The notes under the pieces were generated by a model. That model was not told where the DNA came from. It did no database searches and saw only the letters and a list, made by a program, of their open reading frames with translations. A stretch of 64,000 bases of DNA from Paenibacillus sp. FSL K6-1330 (GTDB lineage: Bacteria; Bacillota; Bacilli; Paenibacillales; Paenibacillaceae), in assembly GCF_037976825.1 (NCBI RefSeq), contig NZ_CP150269.1:3237501-3301500 (forward strand), read 5' to 3'. Positions 35,382 to 45,198 of the stretch are shown here, piece by piece. The number at the start of each line of letters is the position of its first letter. The first letter of the stretch is position 1. The translations under genes and the position numbers were made by a program.

Positions 35382-35653
35382 TGTTTTGGGGTCCCCGCAA
35401 AGTATCTGGAATAACCATCGGAGCATAGGCTCCCCTTTGTGGGGCTTTATGTTTTGGGGTCCCCGCAAAGTATTTGGAATAAGCATCGGAGCATAGGCTC
35501 CCCTTTGTGTGGCTTTTTGTTTTGGGGTCCCCGCAAAGTATCTGGAATAAGCATCGGAGCATAGGCTCCACTTTGTGGGGCTTTTTGTTTTGGGGTCCCC
35601 GCAAAGCATTTGGAATAAGCATCGGAGCATAGGCTCCCCTTTGTGGGGCTTTT
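35382..35653 (+). repeat. four tandem copies of a 68-bp structured repeat
   Basis: Units begin at 35382, 35450, 35518 and 35586 and differ by only a few bases. Each starts TGTTTTGGGGTCCCCGCAAAG and can fold back: CCCCGCAAAG pairs with CTTTGTGGGG, and inside it GGAGC pairs with GCTCC around ATAG (unit 2 has a substitution in the right arm). The 68-bp period is not a multiple of three, so the long reverse open frames through it are artefacts. There are no unique spacers, so it is not a CRISPR array. It lies between the regulator operon and the ABC permease operon. Confidence 0.9.
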
Positions 35654-35659
35654 TTTAGG

Positions 35660-35676
35660 TCAAAATCTTGCACATG
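35660..35676 (+). promoter_or_regulatory. TCAAAAT...TGCAC motif, site 2 (before ABC permeases)
   Basis: TCAAAATCTTGCACATG, 22 bp upstream of the proposed -35 box of the permease operon. It matches site 1 in 15 of 17 positions. Candidate activator site for the YesN-type regulator. Confidence 0.5.
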
Positions 35677-35697
35677 GCTGGTCATAATCCCTCCTTC

Positions 35698-35725
35698 TTG
35701 CCGATAGCGGATGTATTACTATAAT
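35698..35725 (+). promoter_or_regulatory. sigma-A-like promoter of ABC permease operon
   Basis: TTGCCG (35698-35703) and TATAAT (35720-35725) with a 16-bp spacer, 32 bp before the start codon. The perfect -10 and imperfect -35 fit an activator-dependent promoter. Confidence 0.55.
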
Positions 35726-35756
35726 GACAACTTACAAATTGTTGAGGTGATGTTAC

Positions 35757-36677
35757 ATGGAGGCTGTACAACAACCTGTGCCCAAGAGCCGGCGGAAGTT
35801 TTGGACCCCCAAGCGGAAAGAGGCTTTGATCGGGTGGCTCTTTCTGGCCCCGGAAATCGTCGGAATGCTGCTATTAAACGTATTTGCCCTTGGATTTTCT
35901 TTGTATTTGAGCTTATCCGATTGGGATATGCTGTCGGGTGTCCAGGGTATCGAATTTACCGGACTGGATAATTTCATCAAGATGTTCCATGATCCAACCA
36001 TTATGCAAGCGATAAAGAACAACTTGATCTATATGGTTCTTACGGTGCCGATCCCGATTGCGATCGCCTTGGTGCTTTCGGTATTGATTCACAACAGCGT
36101 GTTCTTCAAGAGTTATTTTAAAGTCGCGTTCTTTATTCCTTATATCTCTTCGATCATCGCAGTTGCTGCGGTGTGGAGCGCATTATTTCACCCATCGCTG
36201 GGTCCGATCAACCAGTTTCTGATGGACATCGGGATCAGCAGTCCGCCGAAATGGCTGGTCGATCCGAAAACGTCGCTCTTGGCGATTTCGATTATCAGTT
36301 CCTGGGCGGGACTGGGTTACACGATCATAATCTACATGGCCGGGCTCACGAACATTTCGAATGAAATTTACGAAGCGGCGGATATTGACGGTGCCAGTTC
36401 GATCAAAAAGTTTTTTGCGATCACGGTTCCGATGCTCCGCCCGACGACCTTCTTCCTGTTGATTACGATGTTGATTGGTTCGTTTAAAGTGTTTGACATC
36501 ATTGCCTTTTTAACGGAAGGCGGCCCGAACAATTCTTCTACCGTGCTTGTATTCCGCATCTATGAGGAAGGCTTTAAATACTACAATATGGGATACGCTT
36601 CGGCCATTTCTTGGTTGCTGTTCGCGATTATCGGTCTGATTACCGCGCTTACCTGGAAAATGAGAAATGAAGAATAA
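35757..36677 (+). CDS. carbohydrate ABC transporter permease, MalF type
   Basis: A 306-residue permease with six membrane helices after a basic N terminus (KSRRKFWTPKRKEALIGWLF). The binding-protein-dependent transport (EAA) loop reads IYEAADIDGASSIKKFFAITVPML near residues 202-225 and couples to the ATPase. GAGGTGA lies 7 bases before the start. It forms the membrane channel with the next permease and takes sugars from the lipoprotein at 37683. No ATPase is encoded here; a shared MsmX-like ATPase elsewhere is expected, as is usual for these importers. Confidence 0.95.
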   Translation: MEAVQQPVPKSRRKFWTPKRKEALIGWLFLAPEIVGMLLLNVFALGFSLYLSLSDWDMLSGVQGIEFTGLDNFIKMFHDPTIMQAIKNNLIYMVLTVPIPIAIALVLSVLIHNSVFFKSYFKVAFFIPYISSIIAVAAVWSALFHPSLGPINQFLMDIGISSPPKWLVDPKTSLLAISIISSWAGLGYTIIIYMAGLTNISNEIYEAADIDGASSIKKFFAITVPMLRPTTFFLLITMLIGSFKVFDIIAFLTEGGPNNSSTVLVFRIYEEGFKYYNMGYASAISWLLFAIIGLITALTWKMRNEE

Positions 36678-36689
36678 GGAGGGAGAGTA

Positions 36690-37532
36690 ATGTACATGCA
36701 GTTGCTTCGAAAAAACGTGTCCAAAGTGATAATCACCCTTATCATGGGGGCATTGTCCATCGTGTTTCTCGTTCCGCTTATCTGGATGATTTCCGCGGCT
36801 TTTAAATATGAGAAGGATGTTATGCGGTTCCCGATTCAATGGATACCGGAAAAGGTGAATCTGGCGTACAATTTCAAGATGGTCTGGATGGGAAGAGTTC
36901 CCTTCTATGATTTCTACTTTAATTCTTTTAAAATAGCGATTATTACGACTTTAATTACACTGATTATCTCATCCATGGCAGCCTATGCGCTGACGAAGAT
37001 TCGCTTTAAAGGACGGAACCTCGTCTTTATGGCCTTGCTCTCGTTCATGATCATTCCGGATCAGGCGACCCTGATTCCTCGATTTTTGCTGATTCGCTGG
37101 TTTGGTCTCTACAATACGCATGCAGCCATCATATTCATGAGCATGTTCTCGATCTACTTCACATTCCTGCTGCGTCAATTTATGATCGGGATCAGTGATG
37201 AATACTTGGAAGCGGCCAGAATTGACGGAGCGGGTCATCTGCGGACATTTGCTTCCATTATGGTTCCGCTGTGCAAGCCTGTGCTTGCTACGGTAGCGAT
37301 TATTAAATTCATTTGGACCTGGAACGATTACCAGAATCCGCTCATCTTCTTGCTGGACAAGGACTTATACACGATTCCGCTGGGGATGACGCTGTTCCGT
37401 GATGACTATACCAACAACTACGCTATTATGATGATGGCGTCCGTATCGGCGATTATTCCGCTGGTCATTGTGTTCATCGCATTGCAAAAGCAGGTTATAA
37501 ACGGCATTGCTTTGGGCGGGGTAAAAGGTTGA
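36690..37532 (+). CDS. carbohydrate ABC transporter permease, MalG type
   Basis: A 280-residue partner permease with six membrane helices. The EAA loop is YLEAARIDGAGHLRTFASIMVPLCKPVLA near residues 171-199, and it ends in the family-typical KQVINGIALGGVKG. It starts 12 bases after the upstream permease stop with GGAGGG before the ATG, so the two are cotranscribed and form the heterodimeric channel. Confidence 0.95.
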   Translation: MYMQLLRKNVSKVIITLIMGALSIVFLVPLIWMISAAFKYEKDVMRFPIQWIPEKVNLAYNFKMVWMGRVPFYDFYFNSFKIAIITTLITLIISSMAAYALTKIRFKGRNLVFMALLSFMIIPDQATLIPRFLLIRWFGLYNTHAAIIFMSMFSIYFTFLLRQFMIGISDEYLEAARIDGAGHLRTFASIMVPLCKPVLATVAIIKFIWTWNDYQNPLIFLLDKDLYTIPLGMTLFRDDYTNNYAIMMMASVSAIIPLVIVFIALQKQVINGIALGGVKG

Positions 37533-37591
37533 TACGAAGTCTAATGTCAACAATCAGAAGTTCGGAAAGTCAAAAATGTAATCCTAGAACC

Positions 37592-37632
37592 TCAAAATTG
37601 TGCACTTGATCCGCCATGCTGGTGCCTATAAT
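37592..37632 (+). promoter_or_regulatory. TCAAAAT...TGCAC motif, site 3, with -10 box (before binding protein)
   Basis: TCAAAATTGTGCACTTG at 37592-37608 is followed by TATAAT at 37627-37632. The motif end overlaps the position where a -35 box would lie, and only a weak TTGATC with a short 15-bp spacer is present, as expected for an activated promoter. A separate promoter here would boost binding-protein expression over the permeases. Confidence 0.5.
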
Positions 37633-37682
37633 GAACATGAAAACAGCACCACAACTAATTTATCTGTGCAGGGGGAAGTAAG

Positions 37683-39065
37683 ATGAAGAAAAAAAGTAAA
37701 CACAGATTATCCGTCATTCTTAGCACGATCCTGGCGAGTACCCTGGTCTTAAGCGGCTGCGGGAATTCCGGGTCTGAAAGCGGTGCCAGCAAGGACGGTG
37801 GAAGCGGTCAGACGGACAAGCAGGTTACCGTCAAGTATTACAACTGGGATAACGAAGCTCAACAGGCGGGTACGGACGCCATGCTCCAGGAATTTATGGA
37901 TCAGAATCCGAATATCAAGGTCGAACATGTGGTTCTCGTCCCAGGTGATTCCGTGGAAATGTTGAAAAAGCTTGATTTCCTGATCTCATCCGGTGAAGCG
38001 ATCGATGTTATTCAATTCCCAAGCTTAGGCGGAGTTCTCGAACGCGCCTCACGTGGAGCACTTGCTCCCCTGAACGAGTTCTATGAGCAGGAAAGTCTCG
38101 TTCCGGAAGACGAATACTTTGTCAATGCCAAGTTAGAAGACAAGTATTATGGCATGCAGTACACCAAGAGCATGAACTATGTGATGCTCAATAAGGATGC
38201 CCTGGATGAAGCGGGACTTGAAGTTCCGAAATTCGGCTGGACTTGGGATGATTACCGCGACTATTCCAAGAAGCTGACCAAGGGCGAAGGCGTAGACAAG
38301 CGTTACGGGTCTTACTTCCATACATGGGAGCTTTATATGAACGCTCCGGCGCAAACCATGATGAAAGATCCGTTCGTATATGAGGACGGAACTACCATTC
38401 TGGCCGATCCGACTTACAAGTATTTCTTCCAGCTCCGCAAAGATATGGAGGAGACGGACAAGTCGGCCAAACCTTACAGTGACGTACTTGCCGCGAAGCT
38501 GAACTACCGTACTGAATTTTTTAATGAAGAAGCTGCTATGATTCTTACAGGCAACTTCACGATAGCGGACCCAGGCAATACCGAGCAATATCCACATGAT
38601 TTTAAAACAGCTTTCGCTCCTGTACCTGTGCCTCCTGCGGGAATGGAACCTAAAGAGTATGAAGGAAAATACTTCACCAGCGGCAGTATGCTTGCGCTGG
38701 GTGCCAATTCAACCAACAAGGAAGCATCCTTCAAGCTTATGAAATTTATGACAACAGCCGATTCGGACAACAGACTTGAGTTCTCTGGCTACAAGAAAGC
38801 GAATAACGAAGAATTGTTGACAAAGCTGGTTGCCGGTAAAGAGGATAAGTACGATATGGATTCGCTGAAATATACGCTGTTTAGCGATGAAATCCAGTAT
38901 CTTGATGCAGCTAAAGTCATGATGACGGATACTTCGGAATTGACCAAGATCATTGATGACGGCTTTGCGAAATTCATGCTCAGCAACGAGCCGATTGATG
39001 AGGTTCAACAATGGATGGTCGATGAAGCTACAAAAATCATTAACGAAAAAGGCGTTGTTAAGTAA
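37683..39065 (+). CDS. ABC sugar-binding lipoprotein
   Basis: A 460-residue extracellular solute-binding protein (family 1). The lipoprotein signal peptide ends in LSGC with the lipidated Cys26, followed by a Gly/Ser-rich tether and VTVKYYNWDNEAQQAGTDAMLQEFMDQNPNIKVEHV, the usual first strand and helix. It captures oligosaccharides at the cell surface for the two permeases encoded upstream. GGGGGAAGTAAG precedes the ATG. It has its own promoter region and is followed by a hairpin that probably limits read-through into the fucosidase gene. Ligand unknown; by context an oligosaccharide containing uronate, fucose or galactose. Confidence 0.95.
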   Translation: MKKKSKHRLSVILSTILASTLVLSGCGNSGSESGASKDGGSGQTDKQVTVKYYNWDNEAQQAGTDAMLQEFMDQNPNIKVEHVVLVPGDSVEMLKKLDFLISSGEAIDVIQFPSLGGVLERASRGALAPLNEFYEQESLVPEDEYFVNAKLEDKYYGMQYTKSMNYVMLNKDALDEAGLEVPKFGWTWDDYRDYSKKLTKGEGVDKRYGSYFHTWELYMNAPAQTMMKDPFVYEDGTTILADPTYKYFFQLRKDMEETDKSAKPYSDVLAAKLNYRTEFFNEEAAMILTGNFTIADPGNTEQYPHDFKTAFAPVPVPPAGMEPKEYEGKYFTSGSMLALGANSTNKEASFKLMKFMTTADSDNRLEFSGYKKANNEELLTKLVAGKEDKYDMDSLKYTLFSDEIQYLDAAKVMMTDTSELTKIIDDGFAKFMLSNEPIDEVQQWMVDEATKIINEKGVVK

Positions 39066-39111
39066 TCGGGCCGGATGGAATCCTAAAGGTTGATGCTTAG
39101 CTATTGATTGG

Positions 39112-39151
39112 AAGGGCTGTCCTCAGTAATCATACATCTGAGACAGCCCTT
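39112..39151 (+). terminator. hairpin terminator/attenuator after binding protein
   Basis: AAGGGCTGTCCTCAG pairs with CTGAGACAGCCCTT (one bulge), followed by a broken T tract (ATTCTATTG). It is probably a partial terminator, lowering expression of the downstream hydrolases relative to the binding protein. Confidence 0.65.
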
Positions 39152-39185
39152 ATTCTATTGTGATACTCAAAATAGGAGCAGAGCG

Positions 39186-41537
39186 ATGATCAACGAAACT
39201 AGAAAGCTTGTAGAACGACGGCCTGCAAAGGTCTGGACGGAGGCATTTCCCGTCGGCAACGGGAGACTCGGAGCCATGGTATTTGGCGGTGTGTCCACCG
39301 AGCGGATTGGTTTGAATGAAGATTCGGTATGGTATGGCGGACCGAAGCAGCACGACAATCCAGAGGCGATACAAAAGCTGGATGATATCAGATCTCTTCT
39401 TCGCTGTGGGGAGCTGCGAGAGGCGGAGCAGTTGGCGCTTACACATTTTACGAATGCTCCGCAATACTTTGGACCTTACCAGCCGCTCGGAGATCTGCTG
39501 CTTCAGTTCAAGTCGGGCACATCCGAAGTTAATCAATACAGGCGGGAGCTGAATCTGAGGACGGGCGTTGCTTCCGTATCCTGGGAAGAGAACGGCATTT
39601 TCTATGAGAGGAAAGTCTTTGCAAGTGCTGTTCATCAAGTCCTTGTCGTTCGTATTTCTGCATCGGAACCTGCAGCTATTCATTTATCAGCCCGGTTAAG
39701 CAGGCGACCCTTCGATGGAAACATAAAGCGGGAAAATGAACGTACATTGGCGATGGAGGGCATATGTGGGCCGGATGGTGTTAAATACGCGGCAGTACTT
39801 CATGCATGTACGATTGGCGGCAAGTGTCAAACGGTTGGCAATTACCTCAATATCCAGTCTGCCGATGCCGTTACCTTGCTGTTCGCCGCTCAAACATCGT
39901 TTCGCTGTGATGATCCGTACCGGGAGGCACTGCAACAGGCGGGATCCGCTGCATTGCTTCCATATGGCTCATTGCTGGATGAGCATATTGCTGATCATTG
40001 CGCTTTATTCGAGCGAGTAAGTCTGGAAATCGAAGTTTCTGATACATTGATAACTCCGATAACGGAAGATGGCGCTTCAGAGGCAGAAGATGCACTTGTT
40101 GATAGGTCTACTTCGGAGAGACTACAGCTTTATCGGCAAGGGGTTAATGATCCTGGACTTGAGGCGTTATTCTATCAATATGGTCGTTATTTACTGATGG
40201 CAAGCTCGAGACCGGGGAGTTTACCTGCCAATTTGCAGGGAATCTGGAATGAAAGTTTCACGCCACCCTGGGAGAGTGATTATCATCTGAACATTAATTT
40301 GCAGATGAACTATTGGATTGCCGAGACAGGCAATTTGCCGGAATGTCACGAGCCATTGTTCGATTTTATCGATCGGTTGGTCATAAACGGGCGGAAGACC
40401 GCGGCATCTCTGTATGGGGCGAGAGGGTTTACGGCGCACACATCATCGAATCTGTGGGCAGAGAGCGGCTTGTTTGGAGCATGGACACCTGCCATTTTCT
40501 GGCCGATGGGCGGGGCGTGGCTGGCCCTGCATTTATGGGAGCATTATCGCTATAATCTGTCAGAGTCATTCCTGCGAGAACGAGCTTATCCAGTACTGAA
40601 GGAGGCTTCCTTGTTCTTTCTTGATTTTCTTGTTTTTGATGAGAACGGCTGTCTGGTTACTTCGCCTTCGCTCTCACCGGAGAACAGCTATATTAACGAG
40701 AAAGGACAGATGGGTTCCTTATGCTCCGGCCCTTCGATGGACTCACAAATTATATATGCATTATTTACCGCTTGTATTGAAGCAGCGGAGATTCTGGGGA
40801 TGGATGAGGAATGGAGTAAACAATGGAGCGGTACGCGGGCAAAGCTTCCTCAGCCCCAAATCGGCCGATATGGACAGGTCATGGAATGGGCTGTCGATTA
40901 TGAAGAGTTTGAGCCGGGTCATCGCCATATCTCACATTTATTCGCTCTGCATCCGGGAGAACAGATTATCCCTCATCGAATGCCCGAGCTAGGAGAAGCT
41001 GCCAGGGCAACGTTGGAACGGCGCCTGAAGTATGGCGGAGGACATACCGGTTGGAGCCAAGCGTGGATTACGAATTTCTGGTCTCGACTTGGCGAGGGAG
41101 AGAAAGCACATGACAGCCTACGCGAGCTGCTGGCCAAGGCAGTACATCCGAATTTGTTCGGTGACCATCCCCCTTTTCAAATTGATGCCAATTTCGGTGG
41201 AGCAGCCGCGATCCAGGAGATGTTGCTGCAATCCCATGGAGGCGAAATTCGCTTGCTTCCCGCTCTGCCGTCCTCATGGTCAAGTGGTTCGGTGAGGGGA
41301 CTTCGTGCTAGAGGGGGTTATACAGTGAATATCAGCTGGAAAGAAGGCAAGCTTGAAGCGGCTGAGATTTATTCTGAGAATTTCCGGAATTGTGTTTTAT
41401 TTAGTGGGCACCAGCTTGTAATACTTGATTCCACGCATGTTCCTGTACCTATAACATGCCTAAGCTCAGGCTCGGGTTATCAATATACGTTTGCGGCAGA
41501 GGGGGAAGAGACCTATCAGATTGTATTAAAAAGATAA
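39186..41537 (+). CDS. GH95 alpha-L-fucosidase/alpha-L-galactosidase
   Basis: A 783-residue inverting glycosidase of family GH95. It has an N-terminal beta-sandwich beginning [23 protein letters not shown], then an alpha6/alpha6 barrel with [29 protein letters not shown], the [19 protein letters not shown] segment and [12 protein letters not shown], whose Asp667 corresponds to the catalytic base region. There is no signal peptide, so it probably acts inside the cell on imported oligosaccharides. ATG 39186 has AGGAG 8 bases upstream; the longer frame from 39108 would start before the hairpin. GH95 members release alpha-1,2-L-fucose or L-galactose; by context fucose is favoured. Confidence 0.93.
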   Translation: MINETRKLVERRPAKVWTEAFPVGNGRLGAMVFGGVSTERIGLNEDSVWYGGPKQHDNPEAIQKLDDIRSLLRCGELREAEQLALTHFTNAPQYFGPYQPLGDLLLQFKSGTSEVNQYRRELNLRTGVASVSWEENGIFYERKVFASAVHQVLVVRISASEPAAIHLSARLSRRPFDGNIKRENERTLAMEGICGPDGVKYAAVLHACTIGGKCQTVGNYLNIQSADAVTLLFAAQTSFRCDDPYREALQQAGSAALLPYGSLLDEHIADHCALFERVSLEIEVSDTLITPITEDGASEAEDALVDRSTSERLQLYRQGVNDPGLEALFYQYGRYLLMASSRPGSLPANLQGIWNESFTPPWESDYHLNINLQMNYWIAETGNLPECHEPLFDFIDRLVINGRKTAASLYGARGFTAHTSSNLWAESGLFGAWTPAIFWPMGGAWLALHLWEHYRYNLSESFLRERAYPVLKEASLFFLDFLVFDENGCLVTSPSLSPENSYINEKGQMGSLCSGPSMDSQIIYALFTACIEAAEILGMDEEWSKQWSGTRAKLPQPQIGRYGQVMEWAVDYEEFEPGHRHISHLFALHPGEQIIPHRMPELGEAARATLERRLKYGGGHTGWSQAWITNFWSRLGEGEKAHDSLRELLAKAVHPNLFGDHPPFQIDANFGGAAAIQEMLLQSHGGEIRLLPALPSSWSSGSVRGLRARGGYTVNISWKEGKLEAAEIYSENFRNCVLFSGHQLVILDSTHVPVPITCLSSGSGYQYTFAAEGEETYQIVLKR

Positions 41538-41613
41538 TGAACCGTGTCATTCACTGTGTAGTTGGAATCAAGTTTCATATGTAGCATAACTCATGTGAGG
41601 GAGTGAAAAAGAG

Positions 41614-42873
41614 ATGAATGAAGATTTGAAGGGGCATTCGGATCATCTTGCTGTTTTGCCGACTCCAGAGCAGCTAGTCTGGCAGGACATGGAGCTCGGG
41701 ATGTTCTGCCATTTTGGAATCAATACTTTTTGTGATCAGGAGTGGGGAGAGGGCAAGGATTCGCCCACATTGTTTAATCCACTACAGCTAGATGCCCGGC
41801 AGTGGGTAAGAACGGCAAAAAAGGCCGGGTTCCGTTATTTCATATTGACGACAAAGCACCATGACGGCTTTTGCCTGTGGCCAACGGCGACAACGGATTA
41901 CTCCGTAGCCTCGAGCCCGTGGAAGGATGGTCGGGGCGATGTCGTAAAAGAATGTGCGGATGCTTGCCGGGAAGAGGGCATCGGCTTCGGTATTTATGTA
42001 TCCCCTTGGGACAGGCATGAGCCATGTTATGCCGATCCGCAAAAGTATGATGACTTTTATTGCAGACAATTGGAGGAGCTCTTAACCGGCTATGGTCCGC
42101 TTGTAGAAATCTGGTTTGACGGTGCGGGGTCGGAAGGCCGCGAATATGACTGGCCTCGAATCATGGATCTCGTGAAAAAGCATCAGCCCAGCGCGATGGT
42201 GTTTAATATGGGCGCGCCCACAATCCGTTGGGTCGGCAATGAGGATGGCGTCGCTCCGTATCCTTGCTGGAATACGGCCGATTCTTCCCGAGGCAGCATG
42301 TTCAGCGAAGAATCGCTGAAGTGGCTGCCGGAGACGCCGGGCTGGGTGCCCGCGGAATGTGATGTCCCCATCCGAAAAGACCGCTGGTTCTGGCATCCTG
42401 ACGAAGAACACTTGCTGTTGTCTGTTGATCAACTAATGGAAATCTATTATCGATCGGTCGGGCATGGGGCAACCTTGCTGCTCAATGTCGCTCCAGACCA
42501 TCGGGGGCTGCTTCCGGAGGCCGATGTAAAGCGGCTTCTGGCATTTGGCAGAGAGATCGAGCGTCGGTTTGGTCATGCCCTGGCTGAAAGCTCGGGATCG
42601 GGCGAGGTCGTTGAAATGACCCTTTCCCGAGTATGCGTGATCGATCATGCCGTTGTCATGGAGGAGATCGTTTACGGAGAACGTGTAAGTCAATATGTGC
42701 TGGAAGCGTTCATCGATGGAGAGTGGCTTGAGCTTACGCGCGGCAGCGCGATCGGTCACAAGAAAATCGATGCGTTCTCGCCAGTATCTACGGACAAGGT
42801 GCGTTTACGTGTACTGAAATCGGCCGCAAGTCCGAAAATCAAAAAAATGGCGGTTTATCGCTGCGGGCAATAA
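41614..42873 (+). CDS. GH29 alpha-L-fucosidase
   Basis: A 419-residue retaining glycosidase of family GH29: a TIM barrel beginning WQDMELGMFCHFGINTF, with TTKHHDGFCLWPT (about 79-91), the nucleophile Asp169 in VEIWFDGAG, and a short C-terminal beta domain. No signal peptide. It follows GH95 after 76 bp and precedes GH35 closely, so the three hydrolases probably form one operon. It would remove alpha-1,3/1,4- or 1,6-linked fucose, complementing GH95; linkage specificity cannot be read from sequence by eye. Confidence 0.93.
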   Translation: MNEDLKGHSDHLAVLPTPEQLVWQDMELGMFCHFGINTFCDQEWGEGKDSPTLFNPLQLDARQWVRTAKKAGFRYFILTTKHHDGFCLWPTATTDYSVASSPWKDGRGDVVKECADACREEGIGFGIYVSPWDRHEPCYADPQKYDDFYCRQLEELLTGYGPLVEIWFDGAGSEGREYDWPRIMDLVKKHQPSAMVFNMGAPTIRWVGNEDGVAPYPCWNTADSSRGSMFSEESLKWLPETPGWVPAECDVPIRKDRWFWHPDEEHLLLSVDQLMEIYYRSVGHGATLLLNVAPDHRGLLPEADVKRLLAFGREIERRFGHALAESSGSGEVVEMTLSRVCVIDHAVVMEEIVYGERVSQYVLEAFIDGEWLELTRGSAIGHKKIDAFSPVSTDKVRLRVLKSAASPKIKKMAVYRCGQ

Positions 42874-42910
42874 ACGTTGGATTTTATCAAGAAGTGTGGA
42901 GGGATCTGTA

Positions 42911-44770
42911 ATGGGAATGCTCACTTGGAAGAACGGGCAATACTTGCTGAACGGGCAGCCGTACCGGATTATATCGGGAGCGATTCACTATTTCCGTGTG
43001 GTTCCTGGATATTGGGAGGACAGGCTATTAAAATTAAAGGCCTGCGGCTTCAATACCGTTGAAACTTATATTGCCTGGAATGTACACGAACCCAAAGAAG
43101 GGGAATTTAACTTTAGTGGCATAGCCGACGTCGTATCGTTTATCGAATTAGCTGGGAAATTGGGCCTGCACGTTATTGTCAGACCCAGCCCGTTCATCTG
43201 TGCGGAATGGGAATTTGGAGGTTTGCCAGGCTGGCTGCTTGGTTATGGAGAAGTCCGGCTTCGTTGCAGTGATCCGCTCTATTTAAGCAAGGTGGATCAT
43301 TATTACGATGAGTTGATCCCAAGACTGGTTCCGCTGCTGTCCACACATGGAGGGCCGATTCTGGCCGTTCAGGTCGAAAATGAATACGGCAGTTACGGCA
43401 ACGATCACGCTTATCTGGAATATTTGCGCGCAGGACTGGTGCGGCGTGGCGTGGATGTGCTTCTCTTTACTTCCGACGGGCCAACAGACGAGATGCTACT
43501 AGGCGGGTCACTTGACGATGTGCACGCGACTGTGAATTTCGGTTCCCGGGTAGAAGAATCCTTCCGCAAATACCGGGAATATCGTACGGAAGAGCCGCTG
43601 ATGGTCATGGAATTCTGGAACGGCTGGTTTGATCACTGGATGGAGGACCATCATGTGCGGGATGCGGCCGATGTTGCCGGCGTACTGGATGAAATGCTGG
43701 AGAAAGGCTCCTCGATTAATATGTATATGTTCCATGGTGGAACCAATTTCAGCTTTTACAGTGGAGCGAATCACATCCAGACCTATGAGCCAACAACGAC
43801 AAGCTACGATTATGATGCCCCTTTGACGGAATGGGGGGATAAGACGGAGAAATACGAGGCGGTCCGGTTGGTGCTCAGCAAGCATGGTTTTGCGCCGGGT
43901 TGTGTGTTCCCGGAGCCCGTTCCTAAGGCAGCTTACGGAAAGGTGGCTTTATCTGAAAAGGCCGGTCTATTTACGGAAGCCAATCTACAGCATCTCTCAG
44001 AACCGATACAAAGCGTATGCATCCAGCCGATGGAAAAATTCGGACAGTCCTATGGTTTTATATTGTACAGCACATTTATTCAGGGACCGCGGCAAGGACA
44101 GCAGCTGCATATTCAAGAGGTCCGAGATCGCGCCCAGGTATTTCTGGACGGTCGGCCGCTTGGCGTGATCGAACGTTGGAATTCAGAGCCGCTCGATATT
44201 ACCGTTCCCGCAAACGGAGCAAGGCTGGATATTCTCGTCGAGAACATGGGCCGGATCAATTATGGACCGCTTATCCGTGATCCCAAGGGAATCACGGAAG
44301 GTGTGAGAATCGATAACCAGTTCCTGTATGATTGGACGATCCGGACCCTGCCGCTGGAGTCCGAAACGCTGACATCACTCTCTTATAAACCGGTTACCGA
44401 TGATGGGCAGACGGAGCAAGAAGAGCTGTCCACACCGGAATCGGAAAACGCAGACCTGCCCGGATTTTACCGCGGACATTTTCAGGTGGAGGACATCGGG
44501 GATACGTTTCTTCGCTTTGATGGCTGGACTAAAGGTGTCGCCTGGATCAATGGCTTCAATCTGGGCCGGTACTGGAAGGCGGGGCCGCAGAGGGCGTTAT
44601 ATATTCCCGGCCCTTTATTGCGTAAAGGGGAAAACGAACTGGTTCTGTTTGAACTGCATGGCCGTCCCGCATCTTGCGAAGTCGAACTGTCAGATCGACC
44701 GGACCTCGGACAGACCGCTGCTGTGGACGAAGCTGTGCTCAATTTCGTACAGGACGGAGAAGACAAATAG
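42911..44770 (+). CDS. GH35 beta-galactosidase
   Basis: A 619-residue retaining beta-galactosidase of family GH35. The TIM barrel opens with SGAIHYFRVVPGYWEDRLLKLKACGFNTVETYIAWNVHEP. The acid/base is Glu158 (QVENEYGSYG) and the nucleophile is Glu234 (VMEFWNGWFDHW). Beta-sandwich domains follow, ending with WINGFNLGRYWKAGPQRALYIPGPLL. There is no signal peptide, so it is intracellular. GGAGGG sits 7 bases before ATG 42911; a GTG at 42896 overlaps that site and is rejected. It would remove beta-linked galactose from oligosaccharides after defucosylation. Confidence 0.95.
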   Translation: MGMLTWKNGQYLLNGQPYRIISGAIHYFRVVPGYWEDRLLKLKACGFNTVETYIAWNVHEPKEGEFNFSGIADVVSFIELAGKLGLHVIVRPSPFICAEWEFGGLPGWLLGYGEVRLRCSDPLYLSKVDHYYDELIPRLVPLLSTHGGPILAVQVENEYGSYGNDHAYLEYLRAGLVRRGVDVLLFTSDGPTDEMLLGGSLDDVHATVNFGSRVEESFRKYREYRTEEPLMVMEFWNGWFDHWMEDHHVRDAADVAGVLDEMLEKGSSINMYMFHGGTNFSFYSGANHIQTYEPTTTSYDYDAPLTEWGDKTEKYEAVRLVLSKHGFAPGCVFPEPVPKAAYGKVALSEKAGLFTEANLQHLSEPIQSVCIQPMEKFGQSYGFILYSTFIQGPRQGQQLHIQEVRDRAQVFLDGRPLGVIERWNSEPLDITVPANGARLDILVENMGRINYGPLIRDPKGITEGVRIDNQFLYDWTIRTLPLESETLTSLSYKPVTDDGQTEQEELSTPESENADLPGFYRGHFQVEDIGDTFLRFDGWTKGVAWINGFNLGRYWKAGPQRALYIPGPLLRKGENELVLFELHGRPASCEVELSDRPDLGQTAAVDEAVLNFVQDGEDK

Positions 44771-44813
44771 TCCATACAGGCACGGATATTGTACAGTTCG
44801 TCAAGTTCAACAA

Positions 44814-45138
44814 GGGGCCGTCCCAAAAGCAGATGTAGTTGCTTGACGTACGGCCCCCATAAACAGGAAGTGTGTCAAATAAAGCCATAGCGGTGCTCAG
44901 GATGTTATTCCCACACCGCTATGGCTTCTGTTTTGATCATTGGCCGCCATCTGCACGGCGTAGCGGAGAGGACGAATCGATTCCGGACAAGCGTCAGCGC
45001 TCGCCTTTGCCCCCACATTTCGTCCTTGCTCAGAACCATTCCAAGAAATGTGGGGGCAACAGCGATGGTAGGAATGATTCGTACATGGAGCGTCTTCTAG
45101 GGCCTCCCGCAAGATCTAAGATCTTTTGGGACACCCCC
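44814..45138 (+). repeat. MITE-like dispersed repeat, copy D (private hairpin insert)
   Basis: Good terminal inverted repeats (GGGGCCGTCCCAAAAG left, CTTTTGGGACACCCCC right). It shares with copy C the hairpin GCCATAGCGGTG / CACCGCTATGGC (44884-44925) and contains an insert of its own, a perfect 15-bp hairpin TTGCCCCCACATTTC / GAAATGTGGGGGCAA (45007-45059), placed exactly inside the otherwise conserved GACAAGC|CAACAGCGATGG block. It separates GH35 from the PL8 gene. The 44771-45351 gap holds this element and one regulatory-motif candidate, with no gene. Confidence 0.87.
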
Positions 45139-45198
45139 TTTAACGTATGTGCCCTGAACAGGAGTCCAGGACAATGTCAGAAATGTATACGCTTTCGG

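Noticed and set aside
35382..35653. Possible CRISPR array
   Set aside because: The units are contiguous with no unique spacers, and no cas genes are near.
35286..35685. Minus-strand open frames of about 100-114 codons
   Set aside because: They are read through the 68-bp tandem repeat, whose period shifts frame each unit; they are not genes.
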